Source: Candidatus Didemnitutus sp. (lineage in GTDB: Bacteria; Verrucomicrobiota; Verrucomicrobiia; Opitutales; Opitutaceae). From it: a DNA stretch of 10,408 nucleotides. Positions 1-8,431 of the stretch are shown piece after piece (position 1 is the stretch's first letter; the number at the start of each line of letters is the position of its first letter). Below the pieces are notes generated by a model. That model searched no databases, was not told the DNA's origin, and worked only from the letters and a program-made list of their open reading frames with translations. A program made the translations under genes and the position numbers. Where the stretch lies: assembly GCA_030682505.1 (NCBI GenBank), contig JAUXOH010000341.1:1-10408 (forward strand). The letters run 5' to 3'.

Positions 1-7
1 GGCAAGA

Positions 8-349
8 TCAATATCCGCAGCCGGACCCCTTTTCAGCCTCCACACAACCTAAGTTCGGCCCGGCAAGAGGGTATTTTCTCCGGGCACTGTCGAGGGTGAC
101 GCAAGTTAACTGCGGCGGCCCACCGCCATGCATTTCACCCCGCGGATACGTGCGCTCCCAAAGGCGGCCGTCAGCTGGATCCTGGAACAAGGTTTCCCAC
201 GCGCCCCATTGCTCACTGTGAGCAATTTGCTTCAGCCGATTGGCAATCAGCCATTCAATGCGCTCGCAGGTCGCATCACGGACTACCTTCGCATCTTGGG
301 CAACCCACTCGCCGACGAGATCCGTTTCGTGCGGTTGTAGATTCATCAT
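8..349 (-). CDS. Imm27-type immunity protein (orphan)
   Basis: A small soluble protein (113 aa from the first ATG; a second in-frame ATG at 346 is equally possible and sits better behind a weak GGTGG). It resembles the Imm27 family of polymorphic-toxin immunity proteins. The resemblance rests on the order of short motifs: an N-terminal ETDLVGEW block, a CERIEWLI helix (residues 28-35), DPADGRLWERTYP (57-69) and HGGGPP (74-79). Family members are predicted to bind and neutralise a cognate secreted nuclease-like toxin in the cytoplasm. No signal peptide or membrane segment is seen. No toxin lies upstream, where it normally would; that place is taken by yicC, 36 bp away. Codon use is less GC-rich at third positions than in the neighbours (by hand count 44 of 113 codons end in A or T, including CTA, TTA, GTA and AGA), suggesting recent acquisition. 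The last ~20 residues, after RRKYP, look unlike the domain. Family call from memory of motifs, not a search. Confidence 0.8.
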   Translation of the reverse strand: MMNLQPHETDLVGEWVAQDAKVVRDATCERIEWLIANRLKQIAHSEQWGAWETLFQDPADGRLWERTYPRGEMHGGGPPQLTCVTLDSARRKYPLAGPNLGCVEAEKGSGCGY

Positions 350-385
350 CCACCAAGGTTCATTCCGACGCCGTGGTCACCGGGC

Positions 386-1252
386 TCACTCCACGTTGGC
401 CATCTGTTCGCGGACGCGTTCGAGCTCGTTCTTGCACTCGATCACGCGCTGGCCGATCGACAGGTCGTTGGCCTTGCTGCCGATGGTGTGAATCTCGCGG
501 CCGATCTCCTGCAAAATGAACTCCGCCTTGCGGCCCACTTCGCCGTCGGCGCGCAACAGGTCCTTGAGTTGCGCGAGGTGACTCCGCAGCCGGGTGATTT
601 CCTCGGTCACATCCACGCGATCGGCGAAGAGCGCGATCTCCTTCAGCACGCGCTCGTCGTTGAGCTCGAGTTCCAATCCGGCCGCCCGCAGCCGGAGCAT
701 CAATTGCTCGCGGTAGGTGCCGGTGAGTTGCGGGGAGCGCTGGGCAATCGCCTCGACGTGGGCGTGCAGCTTGCCGAGGCGCGCGAGAAAATCGATCAGG
801 AGGGCTTCGCCTTCGCGGGCGCGCATCGCCCCGAGGCCGCGCAAGGCCTCCGCCAAGGCTTCCTCGACCGCCGTCCAGGCATCGGCAGGATCCGCCAGTT
901 CACCGTCCTCGCCCTGGGCATTGGCGATCTCCCAGAGGAGATCCGCACTGGGGTTGAAGGGCACGCCCCGCGACGTGGCCAGATCCTTCAGGCGATCGAG
1001 CGCTTCGCCCACGGCGGCTTCGTCCCATTCGCCGCTGCCGCTGCTCCCGCTCACCTCGATGGCCACGTGCACCTTGCCGCGCGACACGACCGCACGCACC
1101 GCGTCGGTGACGGCGGACTCCAGCGTTTCCCAGGCATCGGGCAGCGCCACGGTGAGATCGAGTCCGCGCCGGTTGACCGAATTGGCCTGCACGGAAATCG
1201 TGAGTGAACCCAAGGTGGCTGATCCGCGACCGAAACCTGTCATGCTATTCAT
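386..1252 (-). CDS. yicC: YicC family endoribonuclease
   Basis: A 288-aa YicC-family protein, typical length. The start at 1252 gives the family's standard opening MNSMTGFGRG; a GTG at 1258 would add two residues. The N-terminal half is the YicC-like domain, with the conserved SVNRRGLDL stretch at residues 25-33. The C-terminal half is the DUF1732 domain, with DVTEEITRL (214-222), a GRKAEFILQEIGRE stretch (240-253), the IGSKAND segment (257-263) and the usual REQMANVE ending. E. coli YicC is a cytoplasmic RNA endonuclease linked to small-RNA turnover and stress survival; the same activity is inferred here from homology. In many bacteria yicC is followed by gmk (guanylate kinase); here it is followed by the immunity gene instead. 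The repeat block and a small hairpin lie in its upstream region. Only a weak GGTGGG precedes the start codon. Confidence 0.93.
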   Translation of the reverse strand: MNSMTGFGRGSATLGSLTISVQANSVNRRGLDLTVALPDAWETLESAVTDAVRAVVSRGKVHVAIEVSGSSGSGEWDEAAVGEALDRLKDLATSRGVPFNPSADLLWEIANAQGEDGELADPADAWTAVEEALAEALRGLGAMRAREGEALLIDFLARLGKLHAHVEAIAQRSPQLTGTYREQLMLRLRAAGLELELNDERVLKEIALFADRVDVTEEITRLRSHLAQLKDLLRADGEVGRKAEFILQEIGREIHTIGSKANDLSIGQRVIECKNELERVREQMANVE

Positions 1253-1276
1253 GCCCACCAGCTAGCCACGGAAGAC

Positions 1277-1291
1277 GCCGTGGGGCACGGC
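1277..1291. other. Small hairpin upstream of yicC
   Basis: GCCGTG (1277-1282) and CACGGC (1286-1291) pair perfectly around a GGG loop, 25-39 nt upstream of the yicC start. It could fold in the yicC 5' leader. There is no other sign of function, and six-bp stems are common in DNA this GC-rich. Confidence 0.3.
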
Positions 1292-1390
1292 AAATCGCAC
1301 CGCTTCCCCCAACTCAGGTGGGATTGAATCCGTGCCGGATCAGGGCGGCGAACCGGCGTCTGAACGGTACCTGGCGCGGCCGGATGGAAT

Positions 1391-1416
1391 GGTAGGTTGC
1401 GCGCTGGCCGCGCAAC
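1391..1416 (-). repeat. Inverted copy of the hairpin repeat unit
   Basis: Read on the minus strand this is the core of the neighbouring 37-bp repeat: the stem, a GCCAG loop, then CTAC. The stem is GTTGCGCG (1396-1403) with CGCGCAAC (1409-1416), instead of GTGGCGCG with CGCGCCAC in the direct copies. Both arms changed together, so pairing is kept. It ends exactly where the first direct copy's stem begins (1417), giving a back-to-back arrangement. The GGGAG tail found on the direct copies is not conserved here. Confidence 0.85.
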
Positions 1417-1524
1417 GTGGCGCGGCAAGCGCGCCACCTACGGGAGAACCAACGTGGCGCGACGAGCGCGCCACCTACGGGAGGAGCAACGTGGCGCGGC
1501 CAGCGCGCCACCTACGGGAGGAGA
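1414..1524 (+). repeat. Three tandem copies of a 37-bp hairpin repeat
   Basis: Three direct copies run at 1414-1450, 1451-1487 and 1488-1524, period exactly 37 bp. Each begins AAC and contains the perfect inverted repeat GTGGCGCG / CGCGCCAC around a 5-nt loop (GCAAG, ACGAG and GCCAG in turn), followed by CTACGGGAG. All stem bases are identical among the three copies; the differences fall in the loop and the last few bases of the unit. The array resembles intergenic REP-like palindromic repeats, which in other bacteria are dispersed by TnpA_REP (RAYT) transposases. No such transposase is present in the window. The array lies in the trpB-yicC gap and would form a row of hairpins in a read-through transcript, which could affect mRNA 3'-end stability or termination; that role is inference. 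Confidence 0.92.
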
Positions 1525-1599
1525 ACGGACCACGCGGTGCGTTCAACATCACGCGCCCTGCCTTTTTCCCCGGCACGGATCAAATCACACCCCAAAAAC

Positions 1600-2814
1600 T
1601 CAGCCGAGCAGCTTCTGGACCTGTTGCACGTCCTTGTCGCCCCGGCCGCTCAGATTAACCACGAGCACCTGGTCCGGACGCATCTCCCGCGCCCGCTTCA
1701 CGGCATGGACGAGCGCGTGGGTGGATTCGAGGGCGGGAATGATGCCTTCCAACCGCGAGCACAGGGAAAATGTCTCCATCACCTCGTCATCGGTGGCGTA
1801 GGCGAACTCGATCCGTTTGAGATCGCGGTAATACGCGTGCTCCGGACCGATGGCCGCGTAGTCGAGACCGGCGCTGACGGAATGCGTGAGTTCGATCTGT
1901 CCGTCCTCGTTCTGCAGAATGTAGGTCATGCCGCCCTGCAACACGCCGAGCCGCCCGCCTTCGAAGCGGGCCGCGTGTTCGCCGCGCTGGATGCCGCGGC
2001 CCCCGGCTTCGACGCCGATCAACCGGACCGCCGGTTCGTCGAGAAACTCAAAGAAGATGCCGATGGCATTGGAGCCGCCGCCGACGCAGGCGATGATCTC
2101 GTCCGGCAAGCGGCCTTCGCGCGCCACGATCTGTTCGCGCAACTCCGTGCCGATCACGCGGTGAAAATCGCGCACCATCATCGGATAGGGATGCGAGCCG
2201 AGCGCCGAGCCGAGGATGTAGTGGGTGGTGCGGACATTCGCGACCCAGTCCCGCATCGCCTCGTTCACCGCGTCCTTCAACGTGCGCTGTCCCGCCTCGA
2301 CGCTGACCACCTTGGACCCCATCAGGCGCATGCGGTAAACATTCAGGGCCTGCCGCTCCATGTCGACCGAGCCCATGTAGACGGTGCAATCGAGGCCGAA
2401 CTTCGCGCAGACCGCCGCGGTCGCGACGCCGTGCTGCCCGGCTCCGGTTTCGGCGATGATGCGCTGCTTGCCCATGCGTTTCGCGAGCAGGGCCTGCCCG
2501 AGGGCGTTGTTGATCTTGTGCGCCCCGGTGTGGAGCAGATCCTCGCGCTTGAAATAGATCTTTGCCCCGCCGCAATGCGCCGTGAGGCGTTCCGCGAAAT
2601 AGAGTTCGGTCGGCCGGCCCGCAAATTCCTGCAAGTGGTGCCGCAGGTCGGCTTGGAACTTCGCGTCGGTCTTGGCCTCCGTGTAGGCGGCGGTGAGCTC
2701 CTCCAAAGCGGTCATCAATGTCTCCGGCACGAAGACGCCGCCGTATTTCCCGAAATGCCCGGTCGAATCGGGCTGAAGGAAGCGCGGAGCAGAGGCGTGG
2801 TCAGGCGCAGACAT
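1600..2814 (-). CDS. trpB: Tryptophan synthase beta subunit
   Basis: A complete 404-aa PLP enzyme that condenses indole with L-serine to give L-tryptophan, the last step of the pathway, normally in an alpha2-beta2 complex with TrpA. Visible landmarks: GKYGGVFVPETL near the N-terminus (22-33), the PLP lysine K100 in HTGAHKINNALGQ, the catalytic glutamate E122 in AETGAGQHG, the phosphate-binding GGGSN loop (245-249) and S389 in NLSGRGDKD, which contacts the PLP ring nitrogen. This is the canonical TrpB1 form. The ATG at 2814 gives a normal family N-terminus; an in-frame TTG at 2850 would add 12 unlikely residues. No Shine-Dalgarno is seen; instead a predicted stem-loop abuts the start. No trpA, trpF or other trp gene is adjacent, so TrpA must be encoded elsewhere. 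The phosphatase gene lies 74 bp upstream on the same strand. Confidence 0.97.
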   Translation of the reverse strand: MSAPDHASAPRFLQPDSTGHFGKYGGVFVPETLMTALEELTAAYTEAKTDAKFQADLRHHLQEFAGRPTELYFAERLTAHCGGAKIYFKREDLLHTGAHKINNALGQALLAKRMGKQRIIAETGAGQHGVATAAVCAKFGLDCTVYMGSVDMERQALNVYRMRLMGSKVVSVEAGQRTLKDAVNEAMRDWVANVRTTHYILGSALGSHPYPMMVRDFHRVIGTELREQIVAREGRLPDEIIACVGGGSNAIGIFFEFLDEPAVRLIGVEAGGRGIQRGEHAARFEGGRLGVLQGGMTYILQNEDGQIELTHSVSAGLDYAAIGPEHAYYRDLKRIEFAYATDDEVMETFSLCSRLEGIIPALESTHALVHAVKRAREMRPDQVLVVNLSGRGDKDVQQVQKLLG

Positions 2815-2855
2815 GGCGTTTACGGGTAGGTTTTGAGCGCCCAAACGCAAACGCC
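2815..2855 (-). promoter_or_regulatory. Possible stem-loop abutting the trpB start
   Basis: On the plus strand GGCGTTT (2815-2821) and AAACGCC (2849-2855) are complementary and enclose 27 nt. On the trpB transcript the second arm ends at the base before the ATG, so folding would bury the ribosome entry zone. A second AAACGC copy (2843-2848) lies directly beside the first and could compete for the same arm, giving two exclusive folds. No leader peptide with tryptophan codons is seen, so classical attenuation is not indicated. Function is speculative. Confidence 0.3.
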
Positions 2856-2888
2856 TTTTGGCCTTATGGCAGAACTCGCTCGCGGCCC

Positions 2889-4325
2889 TCAGGTCCGCCG
2901 GACGGTCAGCAGGGTGAAATCGTCGCGCAATTCACCGGTGCCGAAATCCTCGACGGCGGCCAGAATCGCGCTGTTCAGGTCGCACGCGTTGCAGGTCCAG
3001 TTGGCTCGCACGGCATCCGCCAGCCGCACGTTGCCAAATTCCTTGTCCTCGGCATTCGGCGCCTCCGTCAAGCCGTCCGTGAAGAGCACCAGCGTCGCGC
3101 CCAACCCAAAGGGCACCGTGCGGTCGGCAATCGTCGCCGCAAAGGTCTCCGCATCGACCAGCCCCAGGGGCATGCCTTCCGAGCCGACGAATTCGCACTG
3201 GCAGCTCGACTGGATTTTCCCGTGCGTCGCCAACAGCGGCAACTCATGGCCGGCCCGAGCCAGGGTGACCTCATCCTTCGCCGGATCCACGATCGCATAG
3301 GCCATCGTGATGAACATGCCTTCGCGCACGTCCTCTTTCAGCACCCGGTTCATCTCCGAGAGCACGCGGGCGGGCGAGGCATGGTGCGGCGCGATCGCCC
3401 GCAGCTGGGTCCGGCAGATCGCCATCAACAACGACGCCGAGATCCCCTTGCCCGACACATCCGCCACCGCGATGCCCACCCGGTTCCCCTCGAGCGTGAT
3501 CACATCGTAAAAGTCGCCGCCGATCATTTGGGCGGCGATGTAGCGGGCGTCGAGTTCGAGACCCGGCAGCGGCGGCATCTCCTTGGGCAAAAGCATCAGC
3601 TGGACTTCGCTTGCGAGGGACAGGTCGAGGTCGATCCGCTGCTTCTCCACCTGCAGTGCCACAAAGTCCGCGTTGTGCACCGCGAGCCCCGCCTGTTCCG
3701 CCAAGGCCGCCACCAGCGAGTAGTCCGTCTCGGTGAACGGCAGGCCATCTGCCGCATTGCAGACGCAGAGCACGCCGATCAGCCGCTGCCGCACCAGAAT
3801 CGGCGCGGCGATCACCGACCGTACGACCAGCGCCGCATCATCATGCTTCACCACGCGGGGATCAGACGGTGCGTCGACCACCAAGGCGCCCTGCCCCGTC
3901 GCGGCGACCCGACCGACGACCCCTTCGCCCACGGGAAACGACTCGGATTTCAGCACCTGCTCGATGAACTTCGCGCGCGTGCCCATTTTCATCCTCTGCG
4001 TGTCGGGAATCGGCCGGTGCGGGGGAAACAAACCCTCCACCGCGACCCCGCGCATCAGATTGTCCGCGCCCTTCTCAAAGATGCAGGCGCTCAACGCCCC
4101 GGTGCTGAGGATCGAAGCATGCACAATGCGCTGGAAAAGTTCGTCGCGCGACAGGCGTTCGCCCACGGCATCGACCATCGTGTGCATGTAATCGAGCACG
4201 ATCTGCCGTTCCTCCAGCAGCGAGGTCTTCTCCTCCTCAATCCGGGCAGCTTCCCGCTGGGCACGCCAGTAAAGCGCATAGACAAGGGACGCACCCAGAA
4301 ATCCGCCGAGAATGAAGAGTAACAT
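2889..4325 (-). CDS. GAF-domain PP2C (RsbU/SpoIIE-type) serine phosphatase
   Basis: A 478-aa protein with one N-terminal membrane segment (about residues 2-20), a charged helical linker (21-58), a GAF sensory domain (about 60-220) and a C-terminal PPM/SpoIIE phosphatase domain (about 240-477). The metal-binding motifs are intact: GGDFYD (269-274), ADVSGKG (288-294), LFTDGLTEA (414-422) and RDDFTLL (467-473). Proteins of this build dephosphorylate a phosphoserine on a STAS antagonist, releasing an anti-sigma or other partner in a partner-switching circuit. The catalytic domain should face the cytoplasm at the inner membrane, with activity set by whatever the GAF domain senses (ligand unknown). 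A STAS protein is encoded 90 bp upstream on the same strand, a likely substrate. The start is well supported by AAGGGAG five bases before the ATG, the best ribosome binding site among the recognised intact genes here. Sigma factor, kinase and signal cannot be named from the sequence. Confidence 0.93.
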   Translation of the reverse strand: MLLFILGGFLGASLVYALYWRAQREAARIEEEKTSLLEERQIVLDYMHTMVDAVGERLSRDELFQRIVHASILSTGALSACIFEKGADNLMRGVAVEGLFPPHRPIPDTQRMKMGTRAKFIEQVLKSESFPVGEGVVGRVAATGQGALVVDAPSDPRVVKHDDAALVVRSVIAAPILVRQRLIGVLCVCNAADGLPFTETDYSLVAALAEQAGLAVHNADFVALQVEKQRIDLDLSLASEVQLMLLPKEMPPLPGLELDARYIAAQMIGGDFYDVITLEGNRVGIAVADVSGKGISASLLMAICRTQLRAIAPHHASPARVLSEMNRVLKEDVREGMFITMAYAIVDPAKDEVTLARAGHELPLLATHGKIQSSCQCEFVGSEGMPLGLVDAETFAATIADRTVPFGLGATLVLFTDGLTEAPNAEDKEFGNVRLADAVRANWTCNACDLNSAILAAVEDFGTGELRDDFTLLTVRRT

Positions 4326-4390
4326 GGTGACTCCCTTCTGTGTAATTCCCTCCCTGCCGAAGCCGAGTCCAAATCGCCGGAAGGGTTCGC

Positions 4391-4414
4391 GGCGGGGGAT
4401 TTTCCCAGTCCGCC
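4391..4414 (-). other. Stem-loop just after the STAS gene
   Basis: GGCGG (4391-4395) pairs with CCGCC (4410-4414) and GGGA (4396-4399) with TCCC (4403-4406), leaving a TTT loop and a 3-nt bulge (4407-4409). It begins one base past the STAS stop codon. No T-run follows on the minus strand, so it is not a standard intrinsic terminator; it may protect the 3' end of the message or weaken read-through into the phosphatase gene. It could also be chance in GC-rich DNA. Confidence 0.3.
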
Positions 4415-4415
4415 G

Positions 4416-4940
4416 TTACAGCGGGAGGTTGCGCGATTCGACCTGGTTGCGCAGGAAGGCGAGCACGTCCTGGAACTTCGCCGCGTTGTCCGCGTCCGCC
4501 GCGACCAGATTCTCATGCGCCTCGAGCACCAGCTTCGCCTGCTCGATCTCCGTGCGCTTCTCCGCCGACAGCGCTTGGGCGCCGCTCCCATCGAAGTTCA
4601 TCTTGAACTCGCCCGACTCGACGGTGGCCAGCCGGTGCAGCCCGAGGTTGCGCAGGAGCTCGAGGTTGCGCTCGCCCACCCGCACCAGGGTCATGCTGCC
4701 GGGCGGCGTCAGTTTGCCCAATAGCAGCGCGCTGCCCGCCAGCACGCCGAGAAAGGTGCTGTCCATGCTGGCGCAGCCGTGGAAATCCAGCACGAAGCGG
4801 GTTTTCCCCTCCTTCACCATTTCGCCAAAGAAGTCCTTCAAATTCCCACTGCACGCAAAGGAGGCCCGACCCTCAATCCGCACGAGGACGGGATCCGCAT
4901 AGGCGTTGACGAGGAAGATGGGTTTAATCGGTTCTGACAT
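4416..4940 (-). CDS. STAS-domain anti-anti-sigma-like protein with C-terminal extension
   Basis: A 174-aa cytoplasmic protein. Residues ~5-110 form a STAS domain of the SpoIIAA/RsbV type, with VRIEGRASFACSGNLKDFF (20-38) as the early strand and helix, and DFHGCASMDSTFLGVLAG (52-69) holding the expected phosphoserine S61 after D60. Phosphorylation by a HPK-like kinase would switch it off, and dephosphorylation by a PP2C phosphatase would let it capture its partner. The downstream gene encodes exactly such a phosphatase, so the two probably form one signalling module. Classical antagonists are about 110 residues; here residues ~111-174 add a charged, apparently helical tail of unknown role. No membrane segment is seen. 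No clear Shine-Dalgarno precedes the ATG at 4940. The regulated partner (sigma, anti-sigma or other) is not in the window. Confidence 0.88.
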   Translation of the reverse strand: MSEPIKPIFLVNAYADPVLVRIEGRASFACSGNLKDFFGEMVKEGKTRFVLDFHGCASMDSTFLGVLAGSALLLGKLTPPGSMTLVRVGERNLELLRNLGLHRLATVESGEFKMNFDGSGAQALSAEKRTEIEQAKLVLEAHENLVAADADNAAKFQDVLAFLRNQVESRNLPL

Positions 4941-4982
4941 GCTTGGCCCAGGACGTCGGAAGAATCATGACACCGGAAAGCT

Positions 4983-5005
4983 GCACCGGAGGGTGCCCCC
5001 GGTGC
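4983..5005 (-). terminator. Putative terminator hairpin after acnA
   Basis: GCACCGG (4983-4989) pairs perfectly with CCGGTGC (4999-5005); inside, GGG (4991-4993) faces CCC (4996-4998), making a near-perfect GC-rich hairpin with one unpaired A. It lies 5 nt beyond the aconitase stop codon on the minus strand and is followed by AGCTTT, a short T-run only. Position and strength suit a terminator or 3'-end stabiliser; the weak T-tract keeps the call tentative. Confidence 0.5.
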
Positions 5006-5010
5006 TACCC

Positions 5011-7686
<2,676 letters not shown>

Positions 7687-7755
7687 GATGGAGGCGAAAT
7701 TAAAGGCGCGAGGGACTGGGATGGTGGAAAACGCGTGGATTTCCCCTTCAAAGTA

Positions 7756-8229
7756 TCAGCCGGCGAGCGCGGCCTTGACCTTGGCAAAGCTGGGCAGGTC
7801 CTTCGGCGTCGGGGTTTGTTCGGCGTATTTGATCACGCCGTCCTTGCCGATGACAAAGGCCGCGCGGGCGGAGGTGTCGCCGACGCCGGCGAGATTCGGG
7901 AACACGACGTCATAGGCCTTCGTGACGGTCTTGTTCAAGTCGGAGAGCAGCGTGACCTTGATGCTGTTGGCCTTGGCCCACGCCTCGTGCGTGAACGGGC
8001 TGTCGATGCTGATGCCATAGACGGCCGCGCCGAGGTCGGCGTAGACGGTCAGGCCGCCGGTGACATCGCACATTTCCTGCGTGCACACGCCGGTGTAGGC
8101 GAGCGGGAAGAACAACAGGACCACGGGCTGCTTGCCGAAGTGATCGCTCAGCTTGATGTCTTTGAGACCGTCCGCGGTTTTGGTCTTGAGGGTGAAATCC
8201 GGGGCGTTGGTGCCGATTGCGAGGGCCAT
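7756..8229 (-). CDS. Thiol peroxiredoxin (AhpE/PrxQ-like)
   Basis: A 157-aa cytoplasmic peroxiredoxin that should reduce hydrogen peroxide and organic hydroperoxides. The peroxidatic cysteine is C49 in the motif PLAYTGVC (P42, T46, C49); the conserved active-site arginine is probably R122, just before AAFVIGKDG. A second cysteine, C54, lies five residues later, the spacing of PrxQ/BCP enzymes that form an intramolecular disulfide, while the overall FPLAYTGVCTQEMC wording recalls AhpE. Subfamily is therefore uncertain, and reduction by thioredoxin is inferred. No signal peptide. It is divergent from tyrS across 202 bp and precedes aconitase by 69 bp. Two palindromes lie upstream. The bases before the ATG (CCCCTTCTCCC) contain no Shine-Dalgarno. 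Confidence 0.92.
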   Translation of the reverse strand: MALAIGTNAPDFTLKTKTADGLKDIKLSDHFGKQPVVLLFFPLAYTGVCTQEMCDVTGGLTVYADLGAAVYGISIDSPFTHEAWAKANSIKVTLLSDLNKTVTKAYDVVFPNLAGVGDTSARAAFVIGKDGVIKYAEQTPTPKDLPSFAKVKAALAG

Positions 8230-8260
8230 GGGAGAAGGGGTTGTGGGTTGGAGTTTCCGT

Positions 8261-8274
8261 TGGCGGGACCGCCA
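8261..8274. promoter_or_regulatory. Palindrome upstream of the peroxiredoxin gene
   Basis: TGGCGG (8261-8266) and CCGCCA (8269-8274) form a perfect inverted repeat with a 2-bp spacer, centred about 38 bp upstream of the peroxiredoxin start. Allowing one T-G pair, the stem extends to 9 bp (8258-8277). It may be an operator or a leader hairpin; it does not match an OxyR or PerR site that I recognise. Confidence 0.3.
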
Positions 8275-8288
8275 GCGAACGAACCGCT

Positions 8289-8318
8289 AAAATAGAACTG
8301 CGCGGCACGGTGCCGCAA
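8289..8318 (-). promoter_or_regulatory. Weak candidate promoter for the peroxiredoxin with internal palindrome
   Basis: On the minus strand TTGCGG (8313-8318) and TATTTT (8289-8294) are 18 bp apart, matching 3 of 6 and 4 of 6 positions of sigma-70 consensus. A 15-bp palindrome, GCGGCAC-G-GTGCCGC (8302-8316), falls between and partly over these elements, as an operator for a repressor would. The promoter call is weak; the palindrome itself is plainly present. Confidence 0.3.
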
Positions 8319-8431
8319 CCCCCATTTGCCGTTATGAGCGGACTTACTGCCGGCGAGATGATTCCCATTAGTTCACCTCCACTGCGCGCTTGCGCCCCAC
8401 CCGGCTCCGGCCGTTAACTCCCGCCTCGAAC

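Larger units (their letters stand above)
1253..1599. other. Intergenic region between trpB and yicC
   Basis: This 347-bp gap separates two minus-strand genes, so any trpB read-through would cross it to reach yicC. It holds the 37-bp hairpin repeat block (1391-1524) and a small perfect hairpin near yicC (1277-1291). The remaining parts, about 1292-1390 and 1525-1599, show no gene and no convincing promoter or T-rich terminator that I can see. Open reading frames across the repeats exist in all frames only because the repeat lacks stop codons and its length is not a multiple of three. Confidence 0.75.

Noticed and set aside
1391..1524. CRISPR array
   Set aside because: Period is 37 bp with no unique spacers; each unit is itself a hairpin and almost the whole unit repeats.
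1417..2829. 470-codon plus-strand frame starting inside the repeats and running antisense to trpB
   Set aside because: Begins in a non-coding hairpin repeat and mirrors trpB codons; no motif seen.
2880..2888. Terminator after the phosphatase gene
   Set aside because: The gap to trpB holds no GC stem followed by a T-run; the only stem is the one at the trpB start.
2718..4322. 534-codon open frame antisense to the phosphatase
   Set aside because: Arg/His-rich with no recognisable motif, whereas the opposite strand carries intact GAF and PP2C motifs.
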